Part shown: in pieces, positions 52,325 through 60,436 of the stretch
How positions within the stretch are numbered: position 1 is the first letter of the stretch
How the letters are laid out: the number at the start of each line of letters is the position of its first letter
NCBI GenBank assembly: GCA_910584965.1
Contig: CAJUDZ010000003.1
Location: forward strand, 1 to 64,000
From: an uncultured Lachnospiraceae bacterium
GTDB lineage: Bacteria; Bacillota; Clostridia; Lachnospirales; Lachnospiraceae
Reading direction: 5' to 3'
Length of the DNA: 64,000 bases
The notes under the pieces: generated by a model
What the model saw: only the letters and a program-made list of their open reading frames with translations
The model's database searches: none
Told to the model about the DNA's origin: nothing
Program-made: the position numbers and the translations under genes

Positions 52325-53518
52325 ATGGAAAAACCGGCGATAGAAGGGGGAAGCCCTGTCAGGGAACAGAAAATATATTATGGTCATCAGTACATTGACG
52401 AGGCGGATATACAGGCGGTCGTGGACGTGCTGCGGAGCGATTATCTGACCTGCGGGCCGAAGATTGCGGAACTGGAGAAAAAGCTGTGCGATATCACGGG
52501 GGCAAAATATGCGGTGGTGTGCAGTAACGGTACGGCGGGGCTTCATATAGCGGCTCTCGCGGCAGGAATCGGCGCCGGAGACGAGGTGATCACAACGCCG
52601 ATTACGTTTGCGGCTTCCGCAAACTGCGCTTTGTACTGCGGAGCGCGGCCCGTATTTGCGGACATCAACCCGGAGACCTATAATATTGACCCGGCTTCGG
52701 TGGAAAAATGTATCACGGATAAGACGAGAGCGGTAGTCGCGGTGGACTATACCGGACAGTCGGTGGAGCTGGAGCCGCTGTTAAAGCTTTGCCGTGAAAA
52801 GAATCTGGTTCTGATCGAGGACGGGGCGCATGTGATCGGGACAACTTATCAGGGAAAGAAAAACGGTTCCATTGCGGATATGACCATGTTCAGCTTTCAT
52901 CCGGTCAAGACCGTGACGGCCGGAGAAGGCGGCGCCATTTTAACAAACAGTGAGGAATATTACCGGAAGCTGTTATTGTACCGCGCGCATGGGATTACGC
53001 GGGACGAAACGCTGATGGAGCACAGCGCCGACGGTCCCTGGTATTATGAGCAGCTTGTGCTCGGGTATAATTACCGGATGACGGACATGCAGGCGGCGCT
53101 GTTAATCAGCCAGCTGGATAAGCTCGATCTTTTCAGCAGGCGGAGAAAAGAAATTGTGGCCCGTTATAACGAGGCATTTGCAAAACTTCCGGGAATTGTT
53201 ATACAAAAAGAAATACCGGAATCGGATACGACGAGGCATTTATATATTTTACGGATAAAACCGGAGGCGTTTTCCATTGACCGGAGGCAGTTTTTTGACG
53301 CGCTGGAGGCGGAAAACGTATGTTGCAACGTGCATTATATCCCGACCTATTATTTTCCGTATTATGAAAAACTCGGATACCGGAAAGGACTTTGTCCGAA
53401 TGCGGAAAAACTGTATGAAGAGATAATCACGATTCCGCTTTACTACGCAATGACGGACGAGGATGTAGAAAGCGTGATCAAAGCGGTCGAAAAGATCGCA
53501 GGGTATTATCATTTGTAA
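52325..53518 (+). CDS. pseC: UDP-4-amino-4,6-dideoxy-N-acetyl-beta-L-altrosamine transaminase
   Basis: PseC adds the C4 amino group with PLP and glutamate. This 397-residue DegT-family aminotransferase has SNGTAGLHIAALAAG, TPITFAASANCALYCGA, Asp166 in LIEDGAHVIG and the PLP-lysine Lys195 in SFHPVKTVTAGEGG. Its product is the PseH substrate, so the pathway needs an acetyltransferase next. A GT2 gene follows on the same strand. Confidence 0.95.
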   Translation: MEKPAIEGGSPVREQKIYYGHQYIDEADIQAVVDVLRSDYLTCGPKIAELEKKLCDITGAKYAVVCSNGTAGLHIAALAAGIGAGDEVITTPITFAASANCALYCGARPVFADINPETYNIDPASVEKCITDKTRAVVAVDYTGQSVELEPLLKLCREKNLVLIEDGAHVIGTTYQGKKNGSIADMTMFSFHPVKTVTAGEGGAILTNSEEYYRKLLLYRAHGITRDETLMEHSADGPWYYEQLVLGYNYRMTDMQAALLISQLDKLDLFSRRRKEIVARYNEAFAKLPGIVIQKEIPESDTTRHLYILRIKPEAFSIDRRQFFDALEAENVCCNVHYIPTYYFPYYEKLGYRKGLCPNAEKLYEEIITIPLYYAMTDEDVESVIKAVEKIAGYYHL

Positions 53519-53584
53519 AACGGGCGTCGTCGGATTTTTCGGATATCGGGATGACGCCTGGAAAAGCAGGCAGGGGGCGCGGGT

Positions 53585-54610
53585 ATGAAATTATCGATTA
53601 TTGTGCCGGTCTATAATATGGCGGCGGACGGTAAACTGGAATATTGCCTGGAATCGCTTGTACATCAGACGATTGCGGATTATGAAATCATTGCGGTGGA
53701 TGACTGTTCCACGGATTCTTCGATGGAAATTCTGTCCGCCTATGAGAAACGGTATCCGGGCAAATTCCGCGCGGTTCATTCCGAAGTCAACCGGAAACAG
53801 GGCGGTGCGAAAAATATCGGCATGGGCCTGGCAAAAGGCGAATGGATAGGATTTATCGACAGCGATGACTGGGTTACGCCGGACTTTTACGAAAGACTGA
53901 TCTGCAGAGGGGAAGAGACCGGCGCGGATATGGTGGGCTGCGACTATCATCTGACGGATGAGCACAGCATGAAGATCGGACAGGTTGTGCATAATAATAA
54001 AAAAGAGCAGACTGGGATTCTGAATGAAGAAAAGTACAGGTCGCTGTTGGTTGACAGCGGGAGCCTTGTCGTAAAAGTATATCGGAGAGAAATTGTGATT
54101 GACCATCCGGGGCGCTTTCCGGAGGGCATTTTTTATGAAGACAATGCGCTCGCAAATTCCTGGATGCTGCGGGCTAAACATTTCGAATATATCGAAGAAC
54201 CGTTGTATTATTATTATCAGCACGATACGTCTACGGTGCATACGATTACGCAGAGACGGTGCGAAGACCGTATGGAAGCCGGCCGGCTGATGCTGCGGGA
54301 AGCGGAGCAGTATCGGTATCTGGAGCAATATCGGGCGGAAATAGAGTTTGGATTCACGGTTCTTTTTTATGTGAATACGCTTTTTACTTATATGCAGGGA
54401 GTAAGACCGGTGAAATATGGGTTTGTGAAAAAGCTGGGAGATGAGATGAAACGGTGTTTCCCGGATTTTCAGAAGAACCCCTATTATTGTGAAAGAATAC
54501 ATGCGGAAGAAAAGAAGCTGGCAGCGATGCAGATGCGTTCTACGGCATGGTTCATTCTGTACTATAAACTGCTGTGGGGATACCGCAATTTTCGGAAACG
54601 TTTTTCGTAA
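53585..54610 (+). CDS. GT2 glycosyltransferase in the pseudaminic acid cluster
   Basis: This 341-residue enzyme has LSIIVPVYNMAADGKLEYC, VDDCSTDSS, GGAKNIGMGLAKG and FIDSDDWVTP, with FYEDNALANSW as the late acidic motif. GGGGGCGCGG precedes the ATG. Located between pseC and a GT-C-like gene, it may build the glycan that carries pseudaminic acid; the donor cannot be read from sequence. Confidence 0.9.
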   Translation: MKLSIIVPVYNMAADGKLEYCLESLVHQTIADYEIIAVDDCSTDSSMEILSAYEKRYPGKFRAVHSEVNRKQGGAKNIGMGLAKGEWIGFIDSDDWVTPDFYERLICRGEETGADMVGCDYHLTDEHSMKIGQVVHNNKKEQTGILNEEKYRSLLVDSGSLVVKVYRREIVIDHPGRFPEGIFYEDNALANSWMLRAKHFEYIEEPLYYYYQHDTSTVHTITQRRCEDRMEAGRLMLREAEQYRYLEQYRAEIEFGFTVLFYVNTLFTYMQGVRPVKYGFVKKLGDEMKRCFPDFQKNPYYCERIHAEEKKLAAMQMRSTAWFILYYKLLWGYRNFRKRFS

Positions 54611-54651
54611 ATTGCAGCCGGATAAAATAAAGCTTGGAAATGGGAGAGGAT

Positions 54652-56889
54652 ATGAAAATAACAGCCAAATCAAAGGTTTTATATCTGATCGGCGTATGCT
54701 GTATCATTTTTTTATTATGGCTCGGCAACGAAGGGGATAATCCGCTGGGCTATTTTGGTTCGGAAATGCAGTATTCTTTCGGTGTGCTGGATTCCAACAA
54801 CGCGCTCGTGATCAAGGATTCGATTGCCCGGTCAGGCATTGCGGCGAGCACGCCGCAGCTTGTAGTAAACCGCGGAACCTATAAGATTCATCTCACCTAT
54901 TCGGCCGATAAGGCAGGAAATGTGGTAGAGCTGTGGGAGCAGGAAAGCAAGGTGGCGGGTTGGACGCTGCCTGCGATGGGAAATAACTTTTACCAGGAAT
55001 TTACGCTGGCGAAAGATGCAAAACAGTTGTCCATCAGGCTGTATTACGGCGGAGAAGGTTCTTTTGTCATTCAGCGGATAGAACTGGAGCCGAAAACACT
55101 TTTTTATACAGACACTTATTTTATGATCCTGTTGTTCATCGCCCTGAATGCCGCAGGCTATTTTTTATATCAGCGTCACAAACAAAATCCGATTGCGCAG
55201 GAAAAGCTGGTGGATGCCTGTATTATTGCGGGAGTGGTGCTGCTCGCGATGTCTCCGATGTTTTCCACATATCTGTATAACGGGGATGATCTGTGTTATC
55301 ACCTGGCGCGGATGGAAGGCATTAAAGACTGTATGCTGGACGGACAGATACCGGCGGTTATTCTGCCTGACGGCCTGAAAGGGAACGGTTATCTGAATGC
55401 GATGTATCCGTACCTGTTTCTGTATATCGGAGCCTTTTTAAGGATTTGCCGCGTTTCGCTGGGATTGTCCTATAAAATGGTGGTTTTTCTGGCGAATCTC
55501 GGTTCGGCGCTGTGCGCTTATTATGCGTTTAAATCCATATCGAAATCCCGCCGGACGGTTATTCTCGGCGTGGTTTTGTATACGCTGATGCCTTACCGTT
55601 TTACGAATATTTTTTCCAGAGGGGATTTGGGGGAAACGCTTGCCCTTACTTTCTGGCCGCTTGTAATCGTGGGCATGTATCATATTCTGTTCGGAGACAG
55701 AAAAAAATGGTATTTTCTGGTGCTTGGGTTCAGCGGAATTTTACAGAGCCATATCCTGAGCGTCATGTTTGTGATGGGATTTTGTGTGATTTCCGCTGTG
55801 ATGTTCATCGGGAATATCTGGAGAGAGAAACGGTATGTGGAAATCGGCAAGGCGGCGGTCGTCACGATATTATTGAACCTGTGGTTCCTCGTCCCATTCC
55901 TGTTTTATTATTTTACGGAGCCGCTTGGGACGGAACTTTTACGCTGGAGCGGTTACTTCGATCAGTCTATCAACCCGTCCAATTTTGCGCAGTCCATCAG
56001 CCTGTACAATAAGCAGTATTTTTCACTCGGCCTGCCTCTGCTTGGATGTATCGGAATCGCCGTACTGTATCTTGTCTGTGATAAGAAGAAAAAGAAAAGC
56101 GATCTGGACAGATATCTTTGCTTTCTTCTGATACTCGGCGTGATTTTGACCTGGATGACGACGGGGTACTTTCCGAATAAGGATTTGCGCCGGAACGGTT
56201 TTCTGGACTCCATTATGACAATGCTCCAGTTTCCGTGGAGATTTCTCGGACCGGCCTGCACCTGCTTTTTGTTTGCGGGAGCGGTCTGGCTGTCCGAATC
56301 GGAGATATTAAAACCTTATAGAAACCTGATTTTTGCGTTGTTTATCGGCTTGAACCTGCTGACTGTGCAGACCGTTCCGGCGGATAACATCCATATGCCG
56401 TACAGCAGTTCGGCGGCTACGGCATCGAAAGGGCATGACAGCAAGATGGCGGCCAATATCGGCATCTTCTACCCGCATGAATGGAGGCTGGAAGGCATTA
56501 CGGATGATAAGCTGACAACGAGCGTGCTCGTGTCGGATATCAATCAGGTAAGCATTTTAAACTATGGAAAAACAGGAACGAGGGCAAAAGCGGTCTACTC
56601 GACCAATGAGGAAGGCAATTATCTGGAAATGCCGATTCTGAATTATGCGGGTTACCGCGCCTGGGATGAGAACGGAAAGAAGCTGGAAATTCTGGAAGGC
56701 AGCGATCACCGCATCCGGGTGATGCTCGTGGGAGACGGGATGCAGCACGAAGTTCATGTCCGATTCGGGCCTGTGCCGGGATTTCTTGCGGCCAGCGCGG
56801 TGTCGGCTCTGACTGTGGCGGCGATTGCGTGGTGGTATTGGAGAAAGTACTGTAAACGGAGTACGAAAAAAGAAGAAGCGGCAAATTGA
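54652..56889 (+). CDS. Large GT-C-like membrane protein (YfhO-like architecture)
   Basis: The 745-residue protein has one N-terminal membrane segment, an extracellular beta-rich domain (about 30-150), ten or more membrane segments and a second extracellular domain (about 585-715) before a final membrane segment and a Lys-rich tail. NGDDLCYHLARMEGIKDC (about 209-226) has the acidic pair and following motif of the first outer loop in GT-C enzymes. Such proteins transfer sugars from polyprenyl donors outside the membrane. The ATG at 54652 follows GGGAGAGG. Confidence 0.82.
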   Translation: MKITAKSKVLYLIGVCCIIFLLWLGNEGDNPLGYFGSEMQYSFGVLDSNNALVIKDSIARSGIAASTPQLVVNRGTYKIHLTYSADKAGNVVELWEQESKVAGWTLPAMGNNFYQEFTLAKDAKQLSIRLYYGGEGSFVIQRIELEPKTLFYTDTYFMILLFIALNAAGYFLYQRHKQNPIAQEKLVDACIIAGVVLLAMSPMFSTYLYNGDDLCYHLARMEGIKDCMLDGQIPAVILPDGLKGNGYLNAMYPYLFLYIGAFLRICRVSLGLSYKMVVFLANLGSALCAYYAFKSISKSRRTVILGVVLYTLMPYRFTNIFSRGDLGETLALTFWPLVIVGMYHILFGDRKKWYFLVLGFSGILQSHILSVMFVMGFCVISAVMFIGNIWREKRYVEIGKAAVVTILLNLWFLVPFLFYYFTEPLGTELLRWSGYFDQSINPSNFAQSISLYNKQYFSLGLPLLGCIGIAVLYLVCDKKKKKSDLDRYLCFLLILGVILTWMTTGYFPNKDLRRNGFLDSIMTMLQFPWRFLGPACTCFLFAGAVWLSESEILKPYRNLIFALFIGLNLLTVQTVPADNIHMPYSSSAATASKGHDSKMAANIGIFYPHEWRLEGITDDKLTTSVLVSDINQVSILNYGKTGTRAKAVYSTNEEGNYLEMPILNYAGYRAWDENGKKLEILEGSDHRIRVMLVGDGMQHEVHVRFGPVPGFLAASAVSALTVAAIAWWYWRKYCKRSTKKEEAAN

Positions 56890-56924
56890 GCGAATACTTT
56901 TTCATACCGAAACCGCTAAAATTG

Positions 56925-58025
56925 TTATAGGCTGTGCAGTGCGTCGGCAATCCGGCCGGAGCCTCTGCCATCGATGAAAGCTCTCATTCGACGGGAGCTT
57001 TCTTTACGTTTGGCATAAGAATCTTTATGACTGTTCAGAAAACGAATCAGGTTATCGACCGTATGCTTCGGAGCCGTCCGGGCATCTCCCGCACAGGATA
57101 TGATCCGGTTATCGGAAAAAGTCTGAACGGCACAGGACTGATTGTCCGCCGTCAGGAAGCTGATGGAAGGAACGCCAACGGCGCAGAGCTCATACAGCGT
57201 GGTACCGCCGGTGGAAATCCCGAGATCGCACCGGCGCATGAGAGCCGCCATATCCTGAACATTCGTGTGAACATGGATTGCGGGATGCGTTGAAGCAAGC
57301 TGTTCCAATTCCTGAAAATGAGAATTGAGGCGGCTTGTAACAACATGATAGTTCAGGTTTTGCAGAAAGTCCGTGGAATATTGGCCGCATATGGCAGAGC
57401 CGTCCGATGAAGCCTGTACGGCATTTTGAGACTCCCTGCCAAAGACCTTATGGAAAAATGTGCCGGTCACATTGCAGGCATCGGTACCGCCGGCGGAAAG
57501 CAGGACATGCCGGACTTCCGGTCTTATTTCATAAGAAACATTCTGAAACTGTTCCCGCAGAGGCGTATAAGAGGCGCCCGTCAGCCTGTGTGCGGCTTTA
57601 CGGTAACATGCAGGTTCTTCTGTCACATCATAATTTATGATAAGATCTGTCGGATAATCGAAAGCCAGCAGATCATCCAGATAAGCCACCCGGCAAAGCT
57701 GCTGCAGCTCTGAAAGATAGGTTTCCGTCACGAAATACGAGTCGATAAAAAGCCGCACCGGGGATGCGGGGGCTTCCTTCAGAATTGCCCTGAGGGCGGG
57801 AAGCTCCGCTTCCATATCCTGATAATTGCTGTGAAGACAGATAACGGGAAATTCATCCGGAAAAGAAAAACGCTCTTCTAAGACCGACACGCTTTTGTCA
57901 TCGGCAACAAGAAAACGGACTTCCATAGAAAGCGCCGCGCAGGCTCTTGCAATGGATAAACATCGCATGATATGTCCGGTTGCAATTTCTTCATTTCCGT
58001 CGGTTCTGAAATAAACGACTGACAT
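56925..58025 (-). CDS. pseG: UDP-2,4-diacetamido-trideoxy-altropyranose hydrolase
   Basis: PseG removes UDP from the diacetamido sugar before condensation with phosphoenolpyruvate. This 366-residue GT28-like protein has TGHIMRCLSIARA with His18 near the N-terminus, LSAGGTDACNVTG and GISTGGTTLYELCAVGVPSISF, the family motifs. It is longer than the C. jejuni enzyme but no extra domain is evident. It is the only pse gene on the minus strand, convergent with the GT-C gene and divergent from pseF. GGGGGAAG lies before its ATG. Confidence 0.92.
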   Translation of the reverse strand: MSVVYFRTDGNEEIATGHIMRCLSIARACAALSMEVRFLVADDKSVSVLEERFSFPDEFPVICLHSNYQDMEAELPALRAILKEAPASPVRLFIDSYFVTETYLSELQQLCRVAYLDDLLAFDYPTDLIINYDVTEEPACYRKAAHRLTGASYTPLREQFQNVSYEIRPEVRHVLLSAGGTDACNVTGTFFHKVFGRESQNAVQASSDGSAICGQYSTDFLQNLNYHVVTSRLNSHFQELEQLASTHPAIHVHTNVQDMAALMRRCDLGISTGGTTLYELCAVGVPSISFLTADNQSCAVQTFSDNRIISCAGDARTAPKHTVDNLIRFLNSHKDSYAKRKESSRRMRAFIDGRGSGRIADALHSL

Positions 58026-58325
58026 AGAAACATTCTTCCCCCAATTCTGATTGTGATTTGGTGATTTTTAAGGGAAATATTAGCTGTTATATTTTGTTAT
58101 TAAAATTTCCGCCAAATGCCTGGAATGGATTATTTAACGCCATATCCAACATTCCCCCATCACGAATACCGTCACTTCCTCCTATATTGTATGGAAATTC
58201 TAGCTAGAAAACAACCTGTTTTTCTTTTTGCGATTGTTGTATCCTGACTTTTCCGGGATATGGCATCCGGCCTGTCGTATTCATTTTATAACGAAAGCCC
58301 TCCCTATGCAAAACAGACATCCCTA
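58026..58325. other. Intergenic stretch without a gene
   Basis: This A/T-rich stretch between divergent pseG and pseF must hold the pseG promoter, but I see no convincing -35/-10 pair and no small gene with a ribosome binding site. Confidence 0.6.
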
Positions 58326-58334
58326 TGATATAAT
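58326..58334 (+). promoter_or_regulatory. Extended -10 of the pseF-pseI transcript
   Basis: TGATATAAT is a perfect extended -10 (TATAAT at 58329-58334). The -35 region (TATGCA at 58305-58310, spacing 18) is weak. A leader of about 215 bases with the duplicated element would follow. Confidence 0.55.
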
Positions 58335-58338
58335 AAGC

Positions 58339-58421
58339 GCAAAAGAAAAACAAGCGGCCGCGAAGCGGACATTTGTTTTTCGTGCGCAAATAACGAGCAA
58401 AGGTCCGAAGGAATCGGACGG
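58339..58421 (+). repeat. 83-bp leader repeat, first copy
   Basis: This unit recurs at 58459-58541 with a single difference (C at 58361, T at 58481). It contains the inverted repeats GAAAAACAA/TTGTTTTTC and GTCCGA/TCGGAC. The 37-base spacer between copies contains GCGCT-GAA-AGCGC. Confidence 0.95.
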
Positions 58422-58458
58422 GAAGCGCTGAAAGCGCGAGTTTGCGAGTGAATCCAAA

Positions 58459-58541
58459 GCAAAAGAAAAACAAGCGGCCGTGAAGCGGACATTTGTTTTT
58501 CGTGCGCAAATAACGAGCAAAGGTCCGAAGGAATCGGACGG
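58459..58541 (+). repeat. 83-bp leader repeat, second copy
   Basis: The period from the first copy is exactly 120 bases. The copy ends 15 bases before the pseF start, next to its ribosome binding site AGGGGGC. Confidence 0.95.
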
Positions 58542-58556
58542 ACAGGGGGCATTTAT

Positions 58557-59249
58557 ATGGGCGCATCATCCATCGCTATTATTACCGCAAGAGGCGGAAG
58601 CAAGCGGATTCCGCACAAAAATATAAAGGATTTCTGCGGAAAACCCATTATCACATATTCGATCGAGGCGGCCCTTCATTCGGGACTTTTTGAGGAAGTC
58701 ATGGTTTCAACCGATGATCAGGAAATCGCCCGGATTGCGAAACAGGCAGGGGCAAAAGTGCCTTTTATGAGAAGCAGCGAGAACGCGGGGGATTATGCGT
58801 CTACCGATGACGTACTGCTGGAAGTACTGAACTGGTACCGGGAACAGGGCAGGGAGTTTGAGACATTCTGCTGTCTGTATCCGACGGCGCCTTTTATCAC
58901 GGAGAAGAAGCTGCAAAAAGCAATGCAGATGCTGGAAAATGCGGATTCGGTTATGCCTGTCGTCGCGTTTTCGTATCCGCCGCAGAGATGTGTTGTTTTG
59001 AACGAGCAGGGGGAACTTCGGATGAAATGGCCGGAGCATGCGAAAACCCGCTCGCAGGATCTGGAACCTTATTATCACGACTGCGGGCAGTTCTACTGCT
59101 GTCGGACGAAGCCTTTTCTGGAATATGGAACGACCGACTTACCGCATATGGTTCCATTGTTTGTCAGCGAACTGGAAGTACAGGACATCGATAATCCTGA
59201 TGACTGGGAGATCGCGGAATTGAAGTATCGGAAAATGAAAAGCGTATAA
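58557..59249 (+). CDS. pseF: Pseudaminic acid cytidylyltransferase
   Basis: PseF activates pseudaminic acid with CTP to CMP-Pse. This 230-residue nucleotidyltransferase has ITARGGSKRIPHKNIKDF (9-26), the CTP-binding signature of the CMP-sialic-acid synthetase family, MVSTDDQEIA, SSENAGDYASTDDVL and LYPTAPF. Length is normal. It is followed by pseI on the same transcript. Confidence 0.94.
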   Translation: MGASSIAIITARGGSKRIPHKNIKDFCGKPIITYSIEAALHSGLFEEVMVSTDDQEIARIAKQAGAKVPFMRSSENAGDYASTDDVLLEVLNWYREQGREFETFCCLYPTAPFITEKKLQKAMQMLENADSVMPVVAFSYPPQRCVVLNEQGELRMKWPEHAKTRSQDLEPYYHDCGQFYCCRTKPFLEYGTTDLPHMVPLFVSELEVQDIDNPDDWEIAELKYRKMKSV

Positions 59250-59296
59250 AAGTATTCTTTCGGAAAACTTTGAGATTTCCGACGCGTGCCCTTATA

Positions 59297-59319
59297 GTAA
59301 ACTGCTCTGACATGGAGGA
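59297..59319 (+). repeat. Repeated leader motif, second copy
   Basis: GTAAACTGCTCTGACA followed by TGGAGGA matches 42941-42963 except for one base. It ends in the pseI ribosome binding site. Confidence 0.75.
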
Positions 59320-59330
59320 ATAGTGAAATT

Positions 59331-60380
59331 ATGAAAAAAGAATTGAAAATCGGTAAAAGATTGATCGGGGAAAATCATCCGGTATTCTGCGTGGCAGAAA
59401 TGTCGGGGAATCATCTAAAAGATTACGGCCGGGCCGTGGAAATTATCCATGCGGCGAAAGAAGCCGGGGCCGATGCCGTGAAACTGCAGACCTATACGGC
59501 GGACAGCCTGTCGCTTGACTGCGATAATGAGTATTTTCAGATACATGGCGGCCTCTGGGACGGGATGACCGAGTATAAACTGTATGAAGAGGCATGCACG
59601 CCCTGGGAATGGCAGCCGAAACTGAAAGAACTGGCGGAGAGCCTGGGAATGGAATGCTTCTCTTCTCCCTTTGATTTTTCCTCGGTGGAATTTCTGGAAG
59701 AATGCAATATGCCGGCTTATAAAATAGCGTCGTATGAAATTAACGATATCCCGTTGATACGGAAAGCGGCCGCGCTGCATAAGCCCATGATTCTGGCGAC
59801 CGGCGTCGCGCATCTGGAAGATATCGAACGGGCTCTGCGGGCCTGCCGGGACGAGGGGAACGAGGAGGTTATGCTGCTGAAATGCGTTTCCGCTTATCCG
59901 ACGCCTTACGAGGATATTAATCTGGCCATGATTCCCACACTGGGGGGAACTTTTAATTGCCTGACCGGGCTTTCCGATCATTCGATGGGAAGTGCCGTAG
60001 CGGTGGGAGCCGTTCCGCTCGGCATTAAAATGGTGGAAAAACACCTGACTCTGCGGCGTGCCGACGGTGGGCCGGACGGCGCTTTTTCCATGGAACCGGA
60101 AGAGTTTAAGGAGATGGTGGAGCATATCCGCATCGTTGAGAAAGCGCTTGGCACTTCCGCCTATGCGCTGACGGAGAAACAGGAAAAGGAACGGAGCGGT
60201 TCAAGGTCCTTATTTGTTGTCAAAGATATCCGGGCGGGAGAAAAACTGACACCGGAAAACGTGCGTTCCATCAGGCCGGGGCATGGGCTTCATACGATGT
60301 ATTACGAAAAAGTGCTCGGCAGAAGCGCGCTTCAGGATATCGCAAGAGGGACGCCGTTAGACTGGGGGATGTTCAGGTAA
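59331..60380 (+). CDS. pseI: Pseudaminic acid synthase
   Basis: PseI condenses the PseG product with phosphoenolpyruvate to pseudaminic acid. This 349-residue NeuB-family enzyme has AEMSGNHLKDYGRAVEII, DAVKLQTYTADS, SSPFDFSSVEFLE, ATGVAHLEDIE and GLSDHSMG, and a C-terminal antifreeze-like SAF domain (about 285-345: RSLFVVKDIRAGEKLTPEN). The length and motifs fit PseI better than NeuB or LegI, given the pse neighbours. TGGAGGAA precedes the ATG. Confidence 0.94.
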   Translation: MKKELKIGKRLIGENHPVFCVAEMSGNHLKDYGRAVEIIHAAKEAGADAVKLQTYTADSLSLDCDNEYFQIHGGLWDGMTEYKLYEEACTPWEWQPKLKELAESLGMECFSSPFDFSSVEFLEECNMPAYKIASYEINDIPLIRKAAALHKPMILATGVAHLEDIERALRACRDEGNEEVMLLKCVSAYPTPYEDINLAMIPTLGGTFNCLTGLSDHSMGSAVAVGAVPLGIKMVEKHLTLRRADGGPDGAFSMEPEEFKEMVEHIRIVEKALGTSAYALTEKQEKERSGSRSLFVVKDIRAGEKLTPENVRSIRPGHGLHTMYYEKVLGRSALQDIARGTPLDWGMFR

Positions 60381-60436
60381 CAGGATGAAATATCATATCA
60401 ATAGGCTGAAAAGCTGCACAGCAAAGGAGAAAAATC

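Noticed and set aside
53591..54673. 360-residue minus-strand open frame
   Set aside because: It is the antisense shadow of the GT2 gene at 53585 and carries no recognisable motif.
58339..58541. Possible CRISPR array
   Set aside because: Only two copies, a unit of 83 bases and a single spacer; no cas genes are nearby.
58204..58569. Open frames of 60-120 residues across the pseF leader
   Set aside because: Their repetitive residues simply translate the duplicated 83-bp element; no ribosome binding site supports them.
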